Shown: piece by piece, positions 28,835 through 40,500 of the stretch | How positions within the stretch are numbered: position 1 is the stretch's first letter | How the letters are laid out: every line of letters begins with the position of its first letter | DNA from: Nodosilinea nodulosa PCC 7104 | GTDB lineage: Bacteria; Cyanobacteriota; Cyanobacteriia; Phormidesmidales; Phormidesmidaceae | NCBI RefSeq assembly: GCF_000309385.1 | Contig: NZ_JH976537.1 | Location: 1 to 64,000 of the forward strand | DNA: 64,000 bases | Reading direction: 5' to 3' | Made by a program: the position numbers and the translations under genes | The notes under the pieces: generated by a model | The model's database searches: none | What the model saw: only the letters and a program-made list of their open reading frames with translations | Told to the model about the DNA's origin: nothing

Positions 28835-28957
28835 GCTTTGACCAAGCGGTCTGACCGTGGTTCACTTCCCTCAGCAAATCGCGATCGCAACAGTTCAAAC
28901 CGCTCAAATTCGGAGCGCTTCAGGCCTTGCGGTGGGGGCATTGCTCGCCGCAGTTGC

Positions 28958-29060
28958 TATAGCCATAGTCACGCTGGTTAGGACATCCAGAAACCCTATG
29001 AGCGTTCGAACGTTGAGCGTTCATAGAAGATATGTCTTAGCCAGACTGGCTACAGCTATA
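28958..29060. mobile_element. MITE-like element, copy 1 (about 103 bp, imperfect terminal inverted repeats)
   Basis: The left end 28958-28986 and the reverse complement of the right end 29032-29060 match at 22 of 29 positions. The centre contains a further palindrome (GAGCGTTCGAACGTT). The left 34 bases match the left end of the element at 41378 at 29 of 34 positions, so this is a dispersed family. It has no coding capacity, and no target duplication is clear. Confidence 0.75.
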
Positions 29061-29803
29061 TTAGTAATGCAGGCTTTCTGGGATTTTCTTGGGTTTGAAG
29101 TCCAGATGCAGTGGTTGTCGTGTTTTGCCCACGCCGGAGCACCTTGGTGTCTTGAAAGCAGCTATTTGTTTTGGCCTAAAATTTTGGCATCCTGCGGTGC
29201 AATACGTTAACTGAAAGCGCGTTATCGCAATCAGCTAAGCGCTGTTTTTTTCTGGCAAGTACTTTTTAGATAGAGGCGCTGGTGCCGAAGATGTTGGCCA
29301 GGGGTATGCCTAAAGGTGCTCTAACTAACTAAAAACCTATAGGATTGCAGCCCAAAGGGGATAACGCTTACGGCCTGCCAGGCCATCTCGTTAGGCCAGG
29401 CGACTCGCCTAATACTCACCATGGCTGACAACTGGTAATATTTACAGCAATATCTTCGCGCGGGAGGGCATTTTTAACCTTAGTATGGTCAGCGGTCACT
29501 AGGTAGCTATTAGGCGGCTTGAAAGTACCCTCGGCCCATTTCTGGTAATGCTTACTGTGTGATGGTTTTGACGATTAAAGATAGGAGCCAATATTCTGAG
29601 CTTAGAAACCCTTCAAAATCCCAAAAGCGCTGTAGATATTTGGCCCCATTTCTACAACGCCTTGAAAGCCTATCTGGGGCGATCGCGTTCGTGTCCATCT
29701 CAAGGGATGATGGCTGCCATCGCGCACGGTCTAACCCGGTGGCCATTCAAGACTGTTCGCCAAGGCCAGCAAAGGCAGACATTGCTCAACCGGCACAGCT
29801 ATA

Positions 29804-29842
29804 CCTATAGTCTCATGACACCTATAGTCTCATGACTATAGG
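29804..29842. repeat. 17-bp tandem repeat merging into a palindrome
   Basis: CCTATAGTCTCATGACA (29804-29820) is repeated from 29821, where it continues as CCTATAGTCTCATGAC and TATAGG. The second copy forms an inverted repeat (CCTATAGT ... ACTATAGG, 29821-29842). The TATAGTC core is shared with the MITE-like ends. It is 106 bases upstream of the REC-GGDEF start. Confidence 0.8.
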
Positions 29843-29947
29843 CAGCGCCATGTGCTAGAGCTGAAGGCGTCAGTAAACTGGACTGTGGTTTAGTTGTTGG
29901 CCTCTTGTCGGCAGTATTAATTGGTGTCTAAGTTTATCAAAACGATA

Positions 29948-31309
29948 ATGAGCGCTCAGGCAACTAGGCCCAAGGATACTATTCTTGTTGTTGACGATAC
30001 CCCCAGCAACCTACAGCTGCTTTTGTGGGCATTGACTGAGGAAGGCTACGAGGTGCGCTGCGCTCGAAGCGGGCAAATGGCCATCTCTGGCGCCCAGGCC
30101 ACCCCTCCCGATCTGATTCTATTAGACATCCTCATGCCTCAGATGGACGGCTATGAAGTCTGTCAGCACCTGCGTCAAAACACTCAAACCTCCGAAGTTC
30201 CGATTATTTTTCTGAGTGTGTTGGAGGATGGTTCTGACAAGGTCAAGGCTTTTAGCCTGGGGGGAAACGACTACATTGCAAAACCCTTTATCATCGATGA
30301 GGTTTTAGCTCGGGTTCGGCATCAGCTGGTCCTCAAACAGCAGCGCCAGGCGCTTCAGCGCAACACCCAAGAATTGCAGGAGGCTTACCTGCTGATGACG
30401 GAGGTCGTCAACAGCCTGGGCGATGGAATTGGGGCATTTCAAGCCGTTCGCGACGGGCAGGGCCAAATTGTTGACTTTACCCAGCAAATAGCTAATCCAT
30501 CGTTTGATCGCTTAATTAGTTGCGCAGTCGATCGAGATGCCGCAGACGCAGCAGAGCGAATTGCCCAGGAGCAAATGGCCCGGTTAGCCACCGTCGATCT
30601 GTTTGATCTGTACGTTCAAGTGCTAGAAACTAACCAGACTATTCAGCAGGAAATATCCTGCCAGCAGGGCAGGAATCAGTATTGGATTGAGATATTTCCC
30701 ACTGAACTTTGGGATGGTGTTATCACCAGTTTGCGCGATATCAGTGAGATTAAAAAACAGATTGCTGCCCTGGAGTCAGTTAAGCAGGAAATGTATGCTT
30801 TAGCGACTACAGACAGTTTGACCCAGATCGCTAATCGCTACTGTTTTGATGCCTACTTGCAGGCGGAGTGGCAGCGTTTGGTGCGCGAACAGCAGCCCCT
30901 GTCATTACTGATTGGAGACATCGATAAATTTAAGCGATTTAATGATCTCTGCGGACACAGTATTGGCGATCGCTGTCTGCGGGCCGTGGCCCAGGCCATT
31001 CAGTCGGCGGTCAGGCGCCCAGCGGATTTAGTCGCCCGCTATGGGGGCGAAGAGTTTGGCATTGTATTGCCCAATACTCCGCTCCGGGGAGCGCTACAGC
31101 TTGCCAACACGATTCAAGCCGCTGTGCGCGGCCTGCACTTTACCGATGCGCCCGTGGCTGAGTGCGAGCAGGTTCGCCTGAGTTTGGGCATTGCCTGTAC
31201 CCTACCCCAGGACGATCAGCTGCTTCAAAACCTGATAGACGCCGCCGATCGAGCCCTGTATCGCGCTAAAGCCCAGGGGGGAGACACCAACTGTGTCGAA
31301 ATGATCTGA
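29948..31309 (+). CDS. Response regulator with GGDEF domain (diguanylate cyclase)
   Basis: 453 residues from ATG 29948 (a TTG at 29921 would add nine). The receiver domain occupies residues 10-130 with phosphorylation site Asp60 (LILLDILMP), DD at 16-17 and the K of IAKPF. A PAS-like middle (about 150-270) and a short coiled link lead to the GGDEF domain: DSLTQIANR, GDIDKFKRFND and ARYGGEEFGIVL. The GGEEF active site is intact, and RPAD five residues before it is a product-inhibition I-site. It should make c-di-GMP when phosphorylated. Its kinase may be the giant hybrid kinase downstream. Confidence 0.9.
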   Translation: MSAQATRPKDTILVVDDTPSNLQLLLWALTEEGYEVRCARSGQMAISGAQATPPDLILLDILMPQMDGYEVCQHLRQNTQTSEVPIIFLSVLEDGSDKVKAFSLGGNDYIAKPFIIDEVLARVRHQLVLKQQRQALQRNTQELQEAYLLMTEVVNSLGDGIGAFQAVRDGQGQIVDFTQQIANPSFDRLISCAVDRDAADAAERIAQEQMARLATVDLFDLYVQVLETNQTIQQEISCQQGRNQYWIEIFPTELWDGVITSLRDISEIKKQIAALESVKQEMYALATTDSLTQIANRYCFDAYLQAEWQRLVREQQPLSLLIGDIDKFKRFNDLCGHSIGDRCLRAVAQAIQSAVRRPADLVARYGGEEFGIVLPNTPLRGALQLANTIQAAVRGLHFTDAPVAECEQVRLSLGIACTLPQDDQLLQNLIDAADRALYRAKAQGGDTNCVEMI

Positions 31310-31503
31310 GCCCTTCTAATGTTGCTCCACCTTATGCGTAGAAATCTTCTGGTCGGCCTCACCGCACACATTTTTGTCACAATACTACGGGAAAATTAGG
31401 CAGATCTGAGAGTTAGATTGCAGCGAAAGCCAGCGGCCCAGGCTGGTCTAAGGGTGATTTTGTGGGGCATGTTAGGATTGCGCCTACACATTAGGCGTGG
31501 TCT

Positions 31504-34500
31504 ATGTGTGATTTCATTGATCGTTTTACAGGGGAATCTCAACCCACAGCCTATACCTTAGACTGGGTTCTGAGGCTCGCTAAGGCTACATTTCAGAGGT
31601 TCTCCACCATGCCCAACCCTGGCCCCGTCGTCTCATTTCTGCTGGAATCTGCCGCTGCGCAGACCCAGCTGCGGTCGGTGCTAGAGGCCGCAGCGGTCTG
31701 GCGAGGGCAGGCCGCTGCGGGGGTTGAGGCTTTTGCGATCGCGCCAGAGGCAGCTCCAGAGACACCAACGCACTGCCCGGATGTAATTGTGCTGGACAGG
31801 CCCAGCTATGCGGCCCAGAGGCAAGCCCTGGAGGCACAGTGGGGCGACAGGGCTCCCGCCCTGGTGCTGCTGCTGGAGGAGGGCGACTTGCCCCAACCCG
31901 CAGACCTCGAAAACGCCGACATTGCCGATTTTTTGGATCGCTCCCAGCTCAGCGGCCCTCGCCTCTGGGTGACCCTGCGCAACCTCTGGCGGCAGCGCCA
32001 GCTCCAGCAGCGCCTGGAGGAACGAGAACTGGGCATCGAGGGGCAGCTGGCCGCCTCACCGCCAGACCTGACTGGGACTATAAGCCCTACAACAGGTTCT
32101 CAAGGCCGTTTGACAAGCACCGCAGAAAACGCCCGCGATGAGCACAGGGCGCGCTTCAATGCCCTCTACGAGCAGGCCGCCGTGGGCATTTGCCTGTCCG
32201 CCGCCGCCTCTGAATCTGTGCTCGCCGCCAACCGGTGGTTCTGCGATTTTTTGGGCTATACCGAGGCCGAGCTGCGATGTATGCAGTATGCCGACTATAG
32301 CCACACTGACGACATGGTGACCGACCGGGCGCTGATGGCGCAGCTGACGGCGGGCGAGATTCCCCATTTCACGATGGAAAAGCGCCTATTCCATAAATCG
32401 GGGGCCATGCGGTGGGTCATTCTGACCGTTTCTGCGGTGGAGGCATCCGCTGGGTCGCTGACCTATAGCGTGGCGGTCATTCAAGATATTACGGAGCAGA
32501 AGCGGCTGCAAGCCGAGCAGCGCCAGGCGGAAATTGCCCTGCAAGAGCATCGCAACTTCTTGCAGACAATTTTGGACAATTTGCCCGTCAGCCTGTTTGT
32601 CAAAGATGCCCGCCCCGATCGCTTTGGTCAATTTGTGCTGGTCAACCCAATCTGCGAGGCCTACTTTGGGCGCACCCGAGGGGAGATCTTGGGCAAGACC
32701 GACTACGATTTGTTTGCGGCTGATGCGGCTGATGCATTTGCCGCAAAAGACCGGGAAGCGATCGCCGATCGCGCCAAAAAGCACTTCGAAGAGCAGATCG
32801 ATCGCCCCCACCTCGGGCACCAGATCTTACAGACCATCAAAGTTCCGCTGTACGACCTAGAGGGGCAGCCCAAATACCTCCTGGGTATTTCCCAGGATAT
32901 TACCGAGACAAGGAAGGCAGAACTGGCGCTGCGGGCCAGCGAGCGTAAGCATCGGGCGTTGATCAACGCGCTGCCCGATCTAATTATTCGCATGAGCAGC
33001 GAGGGGGTGTACCTCGATTTCTTTGCCGCCACCAACATGATTGTCGTCGATGGCGAGAGCCTGGTTGGCTCGGGGATTTACGATCGCGGCCTGCCCCATG
33101 ACCTGGCGGATCAGCGCATGGGCTACATTCGCAGGGCGATCGCCAGTCGGCAGCTCCAGGTTTACGAGCAGGAACTCTTCAACGGCGAAACCACCGTCGT
33201 CGAAGAGGTTCGGATCATTCCCTGCGGGGACGATGAGGTCTTGATCATCGTTCGAGACATTAGCGATCGCAGCCGGAGCGAAGCCGAGCGCCAGCGGGTC
33301 GAGCAGGCTCTGCGCGCGAGCGAACGCCGCTATGCCACCCTCACCGAAGGCTCCCCGGTGGGGATTTTTCGCTTTGATGCGGCAGGGCAATGTGTGTACG
33401 TCAATCCGCGCTGGTGTGAGCTGACCGGACGATTGCCCGAAGAGAGCTACGGCGACAGCTGGATTCAGGTGCTGCACCCCGACGATCGCGATCGCCTGCT
33501 GAACACCCTGAAGGGGGCCATCGCGCAGCAGGCGGCCTATCGAACCGAAGGGCGGCACCTGTTTCCCTGTGGCACAATCACCTGGTTTGACTGCCAGATG
33601 GTGCCAGAATTTGACGACCGTGGTCTTTTCTTAGGTTACGTCGGCACCCTTTCTGATATTACCGATCGCAAGCAGCTAGAGGCCGAACTCCAGCGGTCTC
33701 AAGCCTTTCTGCGCAGTATTTACGACGGCACCGAAGTCGCCATTAGCGTTTTAGAGGTAATGGCGGATGGCAACTACCGCTATCTGGATGTCAATCCCGC
33801 CACCACTCGGTTGGCAGGGGTAGATGCTGATTTTCTTCACGGTAAAACCATTGCCGACCTGCAACCCTTTCTCACTCCGGAAGACTACACTCAGCTCCTG
33901 GAGCACTACCGCCACTGTGTAACCACCCAGCAGTCGATCCAGTTCGAGAACGCTACCTCCGTAAACGGTCAAGACGTCTGGTGGCTAACCAAAGTGAATC
34001 CCTTGGTCAATGCTGAGGGCGAGGTGAATCAACTGATTATTTCGGCTATTCCCATCACCGATCGCAAACAGGCTGAACTGGCCCTGCGAGAGAGCGAACG
34101 CCGCTATGCCACCCTGACGGAAGCATCCCCGGTGGGAATTTTTCGCTTTGATGCCAGCGGTAAATGTGTGTACGTCAATTCGCGCTGGTGTGAACTGACC
34201 GGGCGATCGCCGGAAGAGGGCTACGACGATGAATGGATTCAGGTGTTGCATCCGGAGGATCGCGATCGTCTGCTGACATCCTGGGCCGAGTCGCTAGCCC
34301 AACAAGCTGACCATCGAGAGGAAGGGCGGATCCTGTATCCGGATGGCACCACCCGTTGGTTTGACCTGCAAATGGTGCCCGAATTCGATGATCATGCCCA
34401 TTTTCTGGGCCATATCGGCACTATTTCAGACATTACTGCTCGCAAACAGGCTGAACTGGCCCTGCAAGCGAGCGAGCGCCGCTATGCTACCCTTGCCGAC

Positions 34501-37500
34501 TCTGCGCCGGTTGGCATTTTCCGGTTTAACCTGGCGGGGCAATGTATCTATGTCAATCCGCGCTGGTCTGAGCTGACCGGACGACCGGCAGAATTCGCCT
34601 ATAGCGATAGCTGGGATGAGGTGGTTCACCCCGACGATCGCGATCGCCTGCAAGCCGCCTGGATCGACGCCGTTAGCCAAGGGATTGGCTCGCGCGGTGA
34701 GGGGCGGCATCTGCTCCCCGATGGCACCATTACCTGGTTTGACTGCCAAATGGTGCCCGAATTTGATGAGTACGGGCTGCTCTCAGGCTATGTCGGCACC
34801 ATTACTGACATCACCGATCGCAAACAGGCTGAGCTCCACATTCAAGAAATGTCTCAGCGCCTGGCCCTGGCCACCACCTCGGCGCAGATTGGCATCTGGG
34901 ACTTTGACGTCGCCTGCGATCGCCTACTCTGGGACGACCGCATGTACGAACTCTACGGCATGACGCGATCGGAGGCTGAAAATCGGTACGTCAACTGGAA
35001 GCAGGCGATTCACCCCGACGATGCAGAGGCGGTGGAGGCTGCCATTCAGGACGCCCTGAGCGGGCAGAGAGACTATCACCCCAACTTTCGCATCGTCTTG
35101 CCCGATGGCCAGATTCGCCACATTGAGGCCCACGCCATTGTCACCCGCAACGCCGAGGGTGCCCCCGAGCGCATGATTGGCGTGAACTGGGATATCAGTG
35201 AGAGGGCGCGACTCGACGCCGAACGCAGGCAGGCAGAGGCGGCGCTTCAGCAGGCCTACAACGAGCTGAACCAGCGCGCCGCCGAGCTGCGGTCAGCTAA
35301 CAGGGCGTTGCAGGAGGCGCTAGAAGAACTCCAGGTGGCCCAGGAAGAACTGCTGCAGCAGAACGAAGCGCTAGACCTGACGCGCCAGCAAACCGAAGCC
35401 GAAAAACAGCGGTACCAAGATCTGTTTGATTTTGCCCCCGACGGCTATTTGGTCACCGATATAACCGGCTCAATTCAGGAGGCCAACCAGGCGATCGCCG
35501 CGCTGCTGGAAGTAGTGCCCCGGCTTTTAGGGCAGAAACCGCTAAGCCTTTATATCGACGGCCCCGATCGCCCGGCATTTAGAAGCTGGCTCAACGAGCT
35601 CCATCAGCGGCCTTGGGGGCAAAAGCTGCAAACCGAGGACTTTCACCTGCGCACCCAAACCAACGCCCTTGTGCCTGTGTCAATCACGGGCATGGCCATT
35701 GACCCTGGGCCAGGGCAGTCGGTCAAAATTCGGTTGTTGGTTCAGGATATTAGCGATCGCAAAGAATCTGAGCTTGCCCTCCAGGCCAGCGAAGAGCGCC
35801 ATCGGGAGTTGGCCGCCCGGCTATCCTCCATCTACGCCAATGCGCCTAGCTATATTTATGAGATCGCCCGCGACGGCACAATTTTGTTTGTCAACCGCAC
35901 CTATTCTGGCGTCACCGATGAGCAGGTGATTGGCACTAACCTGACAGATTGGTTTCCTGAGCAGCAGCGACCCGAGGTAAAAGCCCTGATTGCCCAGAGT
36001 TTTGACACTCTGGTCACCCAAAGCCTGGAGTGCGATGTGCCAGATATCCAGGGCAATGTGCTGTCTTACGCCATGCAAATAGCCCCGATGCCAATGCAGG
36101 GCGAGGCGCAGCGGGCGGTTCTCATCGGTACCGACGTTACCGATCGCAAGCAGGCCGAGCTAGCCCTACAGCGAACCGCCGAAAAGCTGGAACAAACCCA
36201 GCATATTGCCAAACTAGGCGGCTGGGAGCTAGACCTGCAAACCTGTAAAAGCTACATGTCGCTTGAAGCGCTGGCCATTCATGGCCTGCCGATTGAGGGC
36301 GATCTCCCCTCCGCCCTCGATGATCCAGATTACTACCTCAACTTCTACGCCCCCGAAGCCCGCCCTGTCATTCGGGCGGCCCTGCAAGCCGCGATGGAAA
36401 CCGGCGAACCCTACGATCTGGAGCTGCCTTTTGTCACCCTGCAAGGTCGGCAAATTTGGGTGAGAACCAGCGCCCAGCCCGTGATGGAAAACGGGGTTGT
36501 CACCCGCATCAGCGGCATTTTTATGGATATTACCGAGCGCAAGAGTGCTGAACTGGCGCTTCAGCAGCTCAACGAAGAGCTGGAGCTGAGGGTGCAGCAG
36601 CGCACTCAGGCACTGGAGCGATCGGAGCGCGATCTTCGCACTATTTTCAACAACGTCTACGACGCGATTTATATTCATGCCTTAGACGGCACTATTTTAG
36701 ATGTCAACGATCGCGTCCTAGAGCTACATTGCGCCACCCGCGATCAAGTTATTGGTGCTCAGGTGCCAATAATAGCCGCCGCCCATGCCCCACTCGACCA
36801 GATTCCAGAGCTACTTCAACGAGCACAGGCCGGAGAGACGCTTCAATTTGAATGGCCCTGTCGGCGGCTGACCGATAACACGACCTTTGATTCAGAGGTT
36901 TCCCTACGGCAAGTTACCCTCGGCGATCAATCCGTTATTATCGCTGGAATGCGCGACATCAGCGATCGCAAGCGCGACGAAGCGGAACGCAAGCAGGCCG
37001 AAATAGCCCTGCAAGAGTCCCAGCGCTTTCTCCAAACGGTGCTCGATACGTTTCCCCTGCGCGTATTTTGGAAAGATCGGCAATCTGTCTACCTGGGCGG
37101 CAACATCAAGGCTGCCGAAGTCTGTGGGTTTGACTCACCCGCAGACATGATTGGCAAGACTGATTACGATATGCCCTGGGGCGAAACCGAGGCAGAGCTC
37201 TATCGAGCCGACGATCGAGCGGTGATGGACTCTGGCCAAGCAAAATTAGGCATCATCGAGACGCAGGTGCAGGTCGATGGCTCGCAACTCTGGATCGAAA
37301 CCAACAAGCTGCCTCTATATAACCTCGATGGTGAGTTAGTCGGGGTATTGGGCACCTATTACGACATTACTGAGCGCAAACAAGCTGAAGCTAATTTGCG
37401 AGAAAGTGAAGAACGGTTTCGTGCCACCTTTGAGCAGGCCGCCGTGGGCATGCTCCGGGTTAACCTGGATGGCTATCTGGTGCAGAGTAATCAGAAGTTT

Positions 37501-40500
37501 TGCGACATTTTAGGCTACGCCTCCCCTGACGACTTGGTCTCAATGCACTTTGCTGAGGTTACCCATCCCGACGATCTTGCCGCCGACCAGGCCAATATCG
37601 ATCGCCTGCTGGCGGGCGAAGCCTCGACGTTTACTATGGAAAAACGCTATCTCCGGCAAGACGGCAGCGCCGTCTGGGCCAACCTGGCCGTTTCCCTCGT
37701 GCGGGGCCTGGAGGATGAACCGCTCTACTGGATTGCCGTTATTCAAGACATCAGCGATCGCAAGCAGGCCGAGGCTGACCTGCAAGAATCGCGCAACATG
37801 CTAAAGCTGGTGCTCGACGCCATCCCCCAGCGGGTGTTCTGGAAAGACCGCGAGTCGAGATTTTTGGGCTGCAATCCCGCCTTTGCCAACGACTATCAGC
37901 TCACCCCGGCCTATATCGTGGGTAAAACTGATGCCGAATTGCCCTGGGCCGACTGGGCCGAACTGTATAACAACGACGATCAGCAGGTGATCACGGCGGC
38001 GACCCCTAAGCTCAACTACGAAGAACCTACGGTCGATCTGCACGGCGAGCAGATTTGGATACGCACCAGCAAGGTGCCCCTCACTAACAGCGAAGGCGAG
38101 GTGATTGGGGTGCTGGGCTGCTACGACGACATCACCGATCGCAAGCGGGCTGAGGAGGCGGTGCGCGACAGTGAAGAACGCCTGCGGCTGGCGCTGACCG
38201 CCGCCAATCAGGGACTCTACGACCTCAATACCGTCACTGGCGAGGCGATTGTCAGCCCCACCTATGCCACCATGCTGGGCTATAGTCCAATCGATTTCAA
38301 CGAGACCAATGCCAAATGGCTAGAACGCCTGCACCCCGACGACCACGAGCGGATTGGGGAGGTCTACCGCGCCTACGTTGCCGGTGAAATTCCCGCTTAC
38401 AAAGTTGAATTTCGCCAGCGCACGAAAAATGGCCGCTGGAAATGGATTCTCTCGGTGGGCAAAATTGTCGCCTGGGATGACAACGGACAGCCCCTGCGCA
38501 TGCTGGGCACCCACACCGATATCGATGATCGCAAGCAGGCCGAAGCCGCCCTGCAAACCAGCGAAACCCGCTTTCGTCAAATTGCGGAAAACATCAAAGA
38601 GGTGTTTTGGCTAACCACCTCAGACCATGAGGTGTTGTACCTCAGCCCGGTTTATGAGCAGGTCTGGGGTCGATCGCCCGAGGCAGAAACCAAAGAAACC
38701 TTCTTAGACACCATTCACCCCGACGATCGCGATCGGCTGGAGGCATTTATGGGCCAGCTTACCCAGATGTCTCACCAGCCGCCGCCTGGCCACGCCGCCG
38801 AGATCGAGTATCGAATTATTCGCTCCGATGGGGCCGTGCGCTGGATTCGCGATCGCGCCTTCCCCGTTCTCGATGACCAGGGCCAGCTTCAGCGCATTGC
38901 CGGCGTTGCCGAAGACATCAGCGATCGCAAACGGCTGGAGCAAGACCAGGCCCGCTTGCTGCGTATTTTAGAAACATCGTCGGACTACATTGGCATAGCC
39001 GAACCCGATGGCACCAGCATTTGGATAAATCGACAGTTCAAGCTGCTGCACGGGCTACCGCTAGAGGCAGACACCGCCCGACTCCCCATCGGCACTTACC
39101 ATCCCCAGTGGGCCACGAACGTGATTCAGCAGGAGGGCATTCCCACCGCCATGCGTGACGGCATCTGGGTCGGCGAAACGGCTCTGCTCACCCCAGACAA
39201 AGCAGAAATCCCGGTGTCGCAGCTGATTTTGGCCCACCCTTCACCCACCGGAGAAATCGAGTACCTCTCCACCATCATGCGTGACATCAGCGCCCTCAAA
39301 CAGGTAGAGCAAGCCTTAAAAAAGGCCAATGCCGACCTCGAGATCCGGGTGGCCGAGCGCACCGCTGAACTGGTCGAAGCCAAAGAGGCCGCCGAGGCCG
39401 CCAACCGCGCCAAAAGCATCTTTTTGGCCAACATGAGCCACGAACTGCGCACCCCGCTCAACGCCATTTTGGGCTTTAGCCAACTGATGGGCCGCGATGC
39501 CACCCTGCCCAGCAGACACCTAGAAGAACTGCAAATTATTGGCCGCAGTGGTGAACACCTGCTCACCTTAATCAACGACATTTTAGAAATGTCTAAGATT
39601 GAATCGGGCCAGGTTGTCCTAAATCCAGACAGCTTCAACCTGCCGCAGCTGCTAAACAGCCTGATGGACATGCTGCGCCTGCGGGCCGAGTCAAAAGGTC
39701 TGGCCTTTGAACTCCGCCACCATGCCACGCTGCCCGAATACATCCGCACCGACAACCAAAAGCTGCGCCAGATCCTGCTAAACCTGCTCAGCAATGCGAT
39801 TAAGTTCACCCAGGTCGGCTACGTCATTCTTCACGTAAAGCCGGGTCAGCCGCAGCCGCAGCGCAGCGAGGGTTGCATCGAGCTGGCCCCAGAGGCAGAG
39901 GCCAATGCGACCATGGTGCCCCTGCGCTTTGAGGTCGAAGACAGCGGTATGGGCATCGCTGCCGACGATCTAAACCTGATCTTTGAACCCTTTGTGCAAA
40001 CCACCAGCAGCCGCCAAGCCCAGGAAGGAACCGGACTGGGGCTGCCCATCAGCCGCCAGTTTGCCCATTTGCTGGGAGGGAACCTGGAGGTCAGGAGCCA
40101 GCCCAATGTCGGCTCAACCTTTGGGTTTGAAATTCCAGTACAGGTGGTTGACGCAGCGGCGATCGCTCCCGCTGAACCACCCCAGCGGGTACGGGCGATC
40201 GCCCCCGACCAGCCCAAATATCGCATCTTAATTGTTGAAGATAACTGGGCCAACCGGGTTTTGCTGTACAACCTGCTCACCGACCTCGGCTTTGACGCAC
40301 AAACCGCCACCAACGGGCAAGAAGCCGTCGAGCAGTGGCGCAGCTGGCAGCCCCAGCTCATTTTTATGGATATTCGCATGCCGGTAATGAATGGCTACGA
40401 AGCCACCCAGGCCATTCGGCAGCAGGAAGCCTCCCTGCCCCAGGCCCAGCCCAGGCCCTTGCCCACCAAAATCATCAGCCTAACGGCGGGGGTGTTCCAG

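Larger units (their letters stand above)
28835..29947. other. Long intergenic region with repeats and possible gene relics
   Basis: About 1.1 kb between the sugar operon and the REC-GGDEF gene. It contains a MITE-like element (28958-29060) and tandem/palindromic repeats (29804-29842). Two open frames without start codons look partly gene-like: minus 29416-29574 (ends near residues NITSCQPW) and plus 29572-29829. They may be remnants of a decayed gene, and neither is annotated as a CDS. Confidence 0.5.

Noticed and set aside
28857-29210. 117-codon plus-strand ORF after the UPF0104 gene
   Set aside because: It runs across the MITE-like element and has no family features; the frame is most likely chance.
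29416-29574. Minus-strand open frame ending near NITSCQPW
   Set aside because: Looks partly coding but has no start codon; kept only as a possible relic.
29572-29829. Plus-strand open frame with HFYNALKAYLG
   Set aside because: No start codon and it ends inside repeats; the overlapping minus frame is equally open.
33322-34855. Repeated PAS units taken as a possible assembly duplication
   Set aside because: The copies differ at many bases and are in frame with distinct linkers, so real tandem duplication is more likely.
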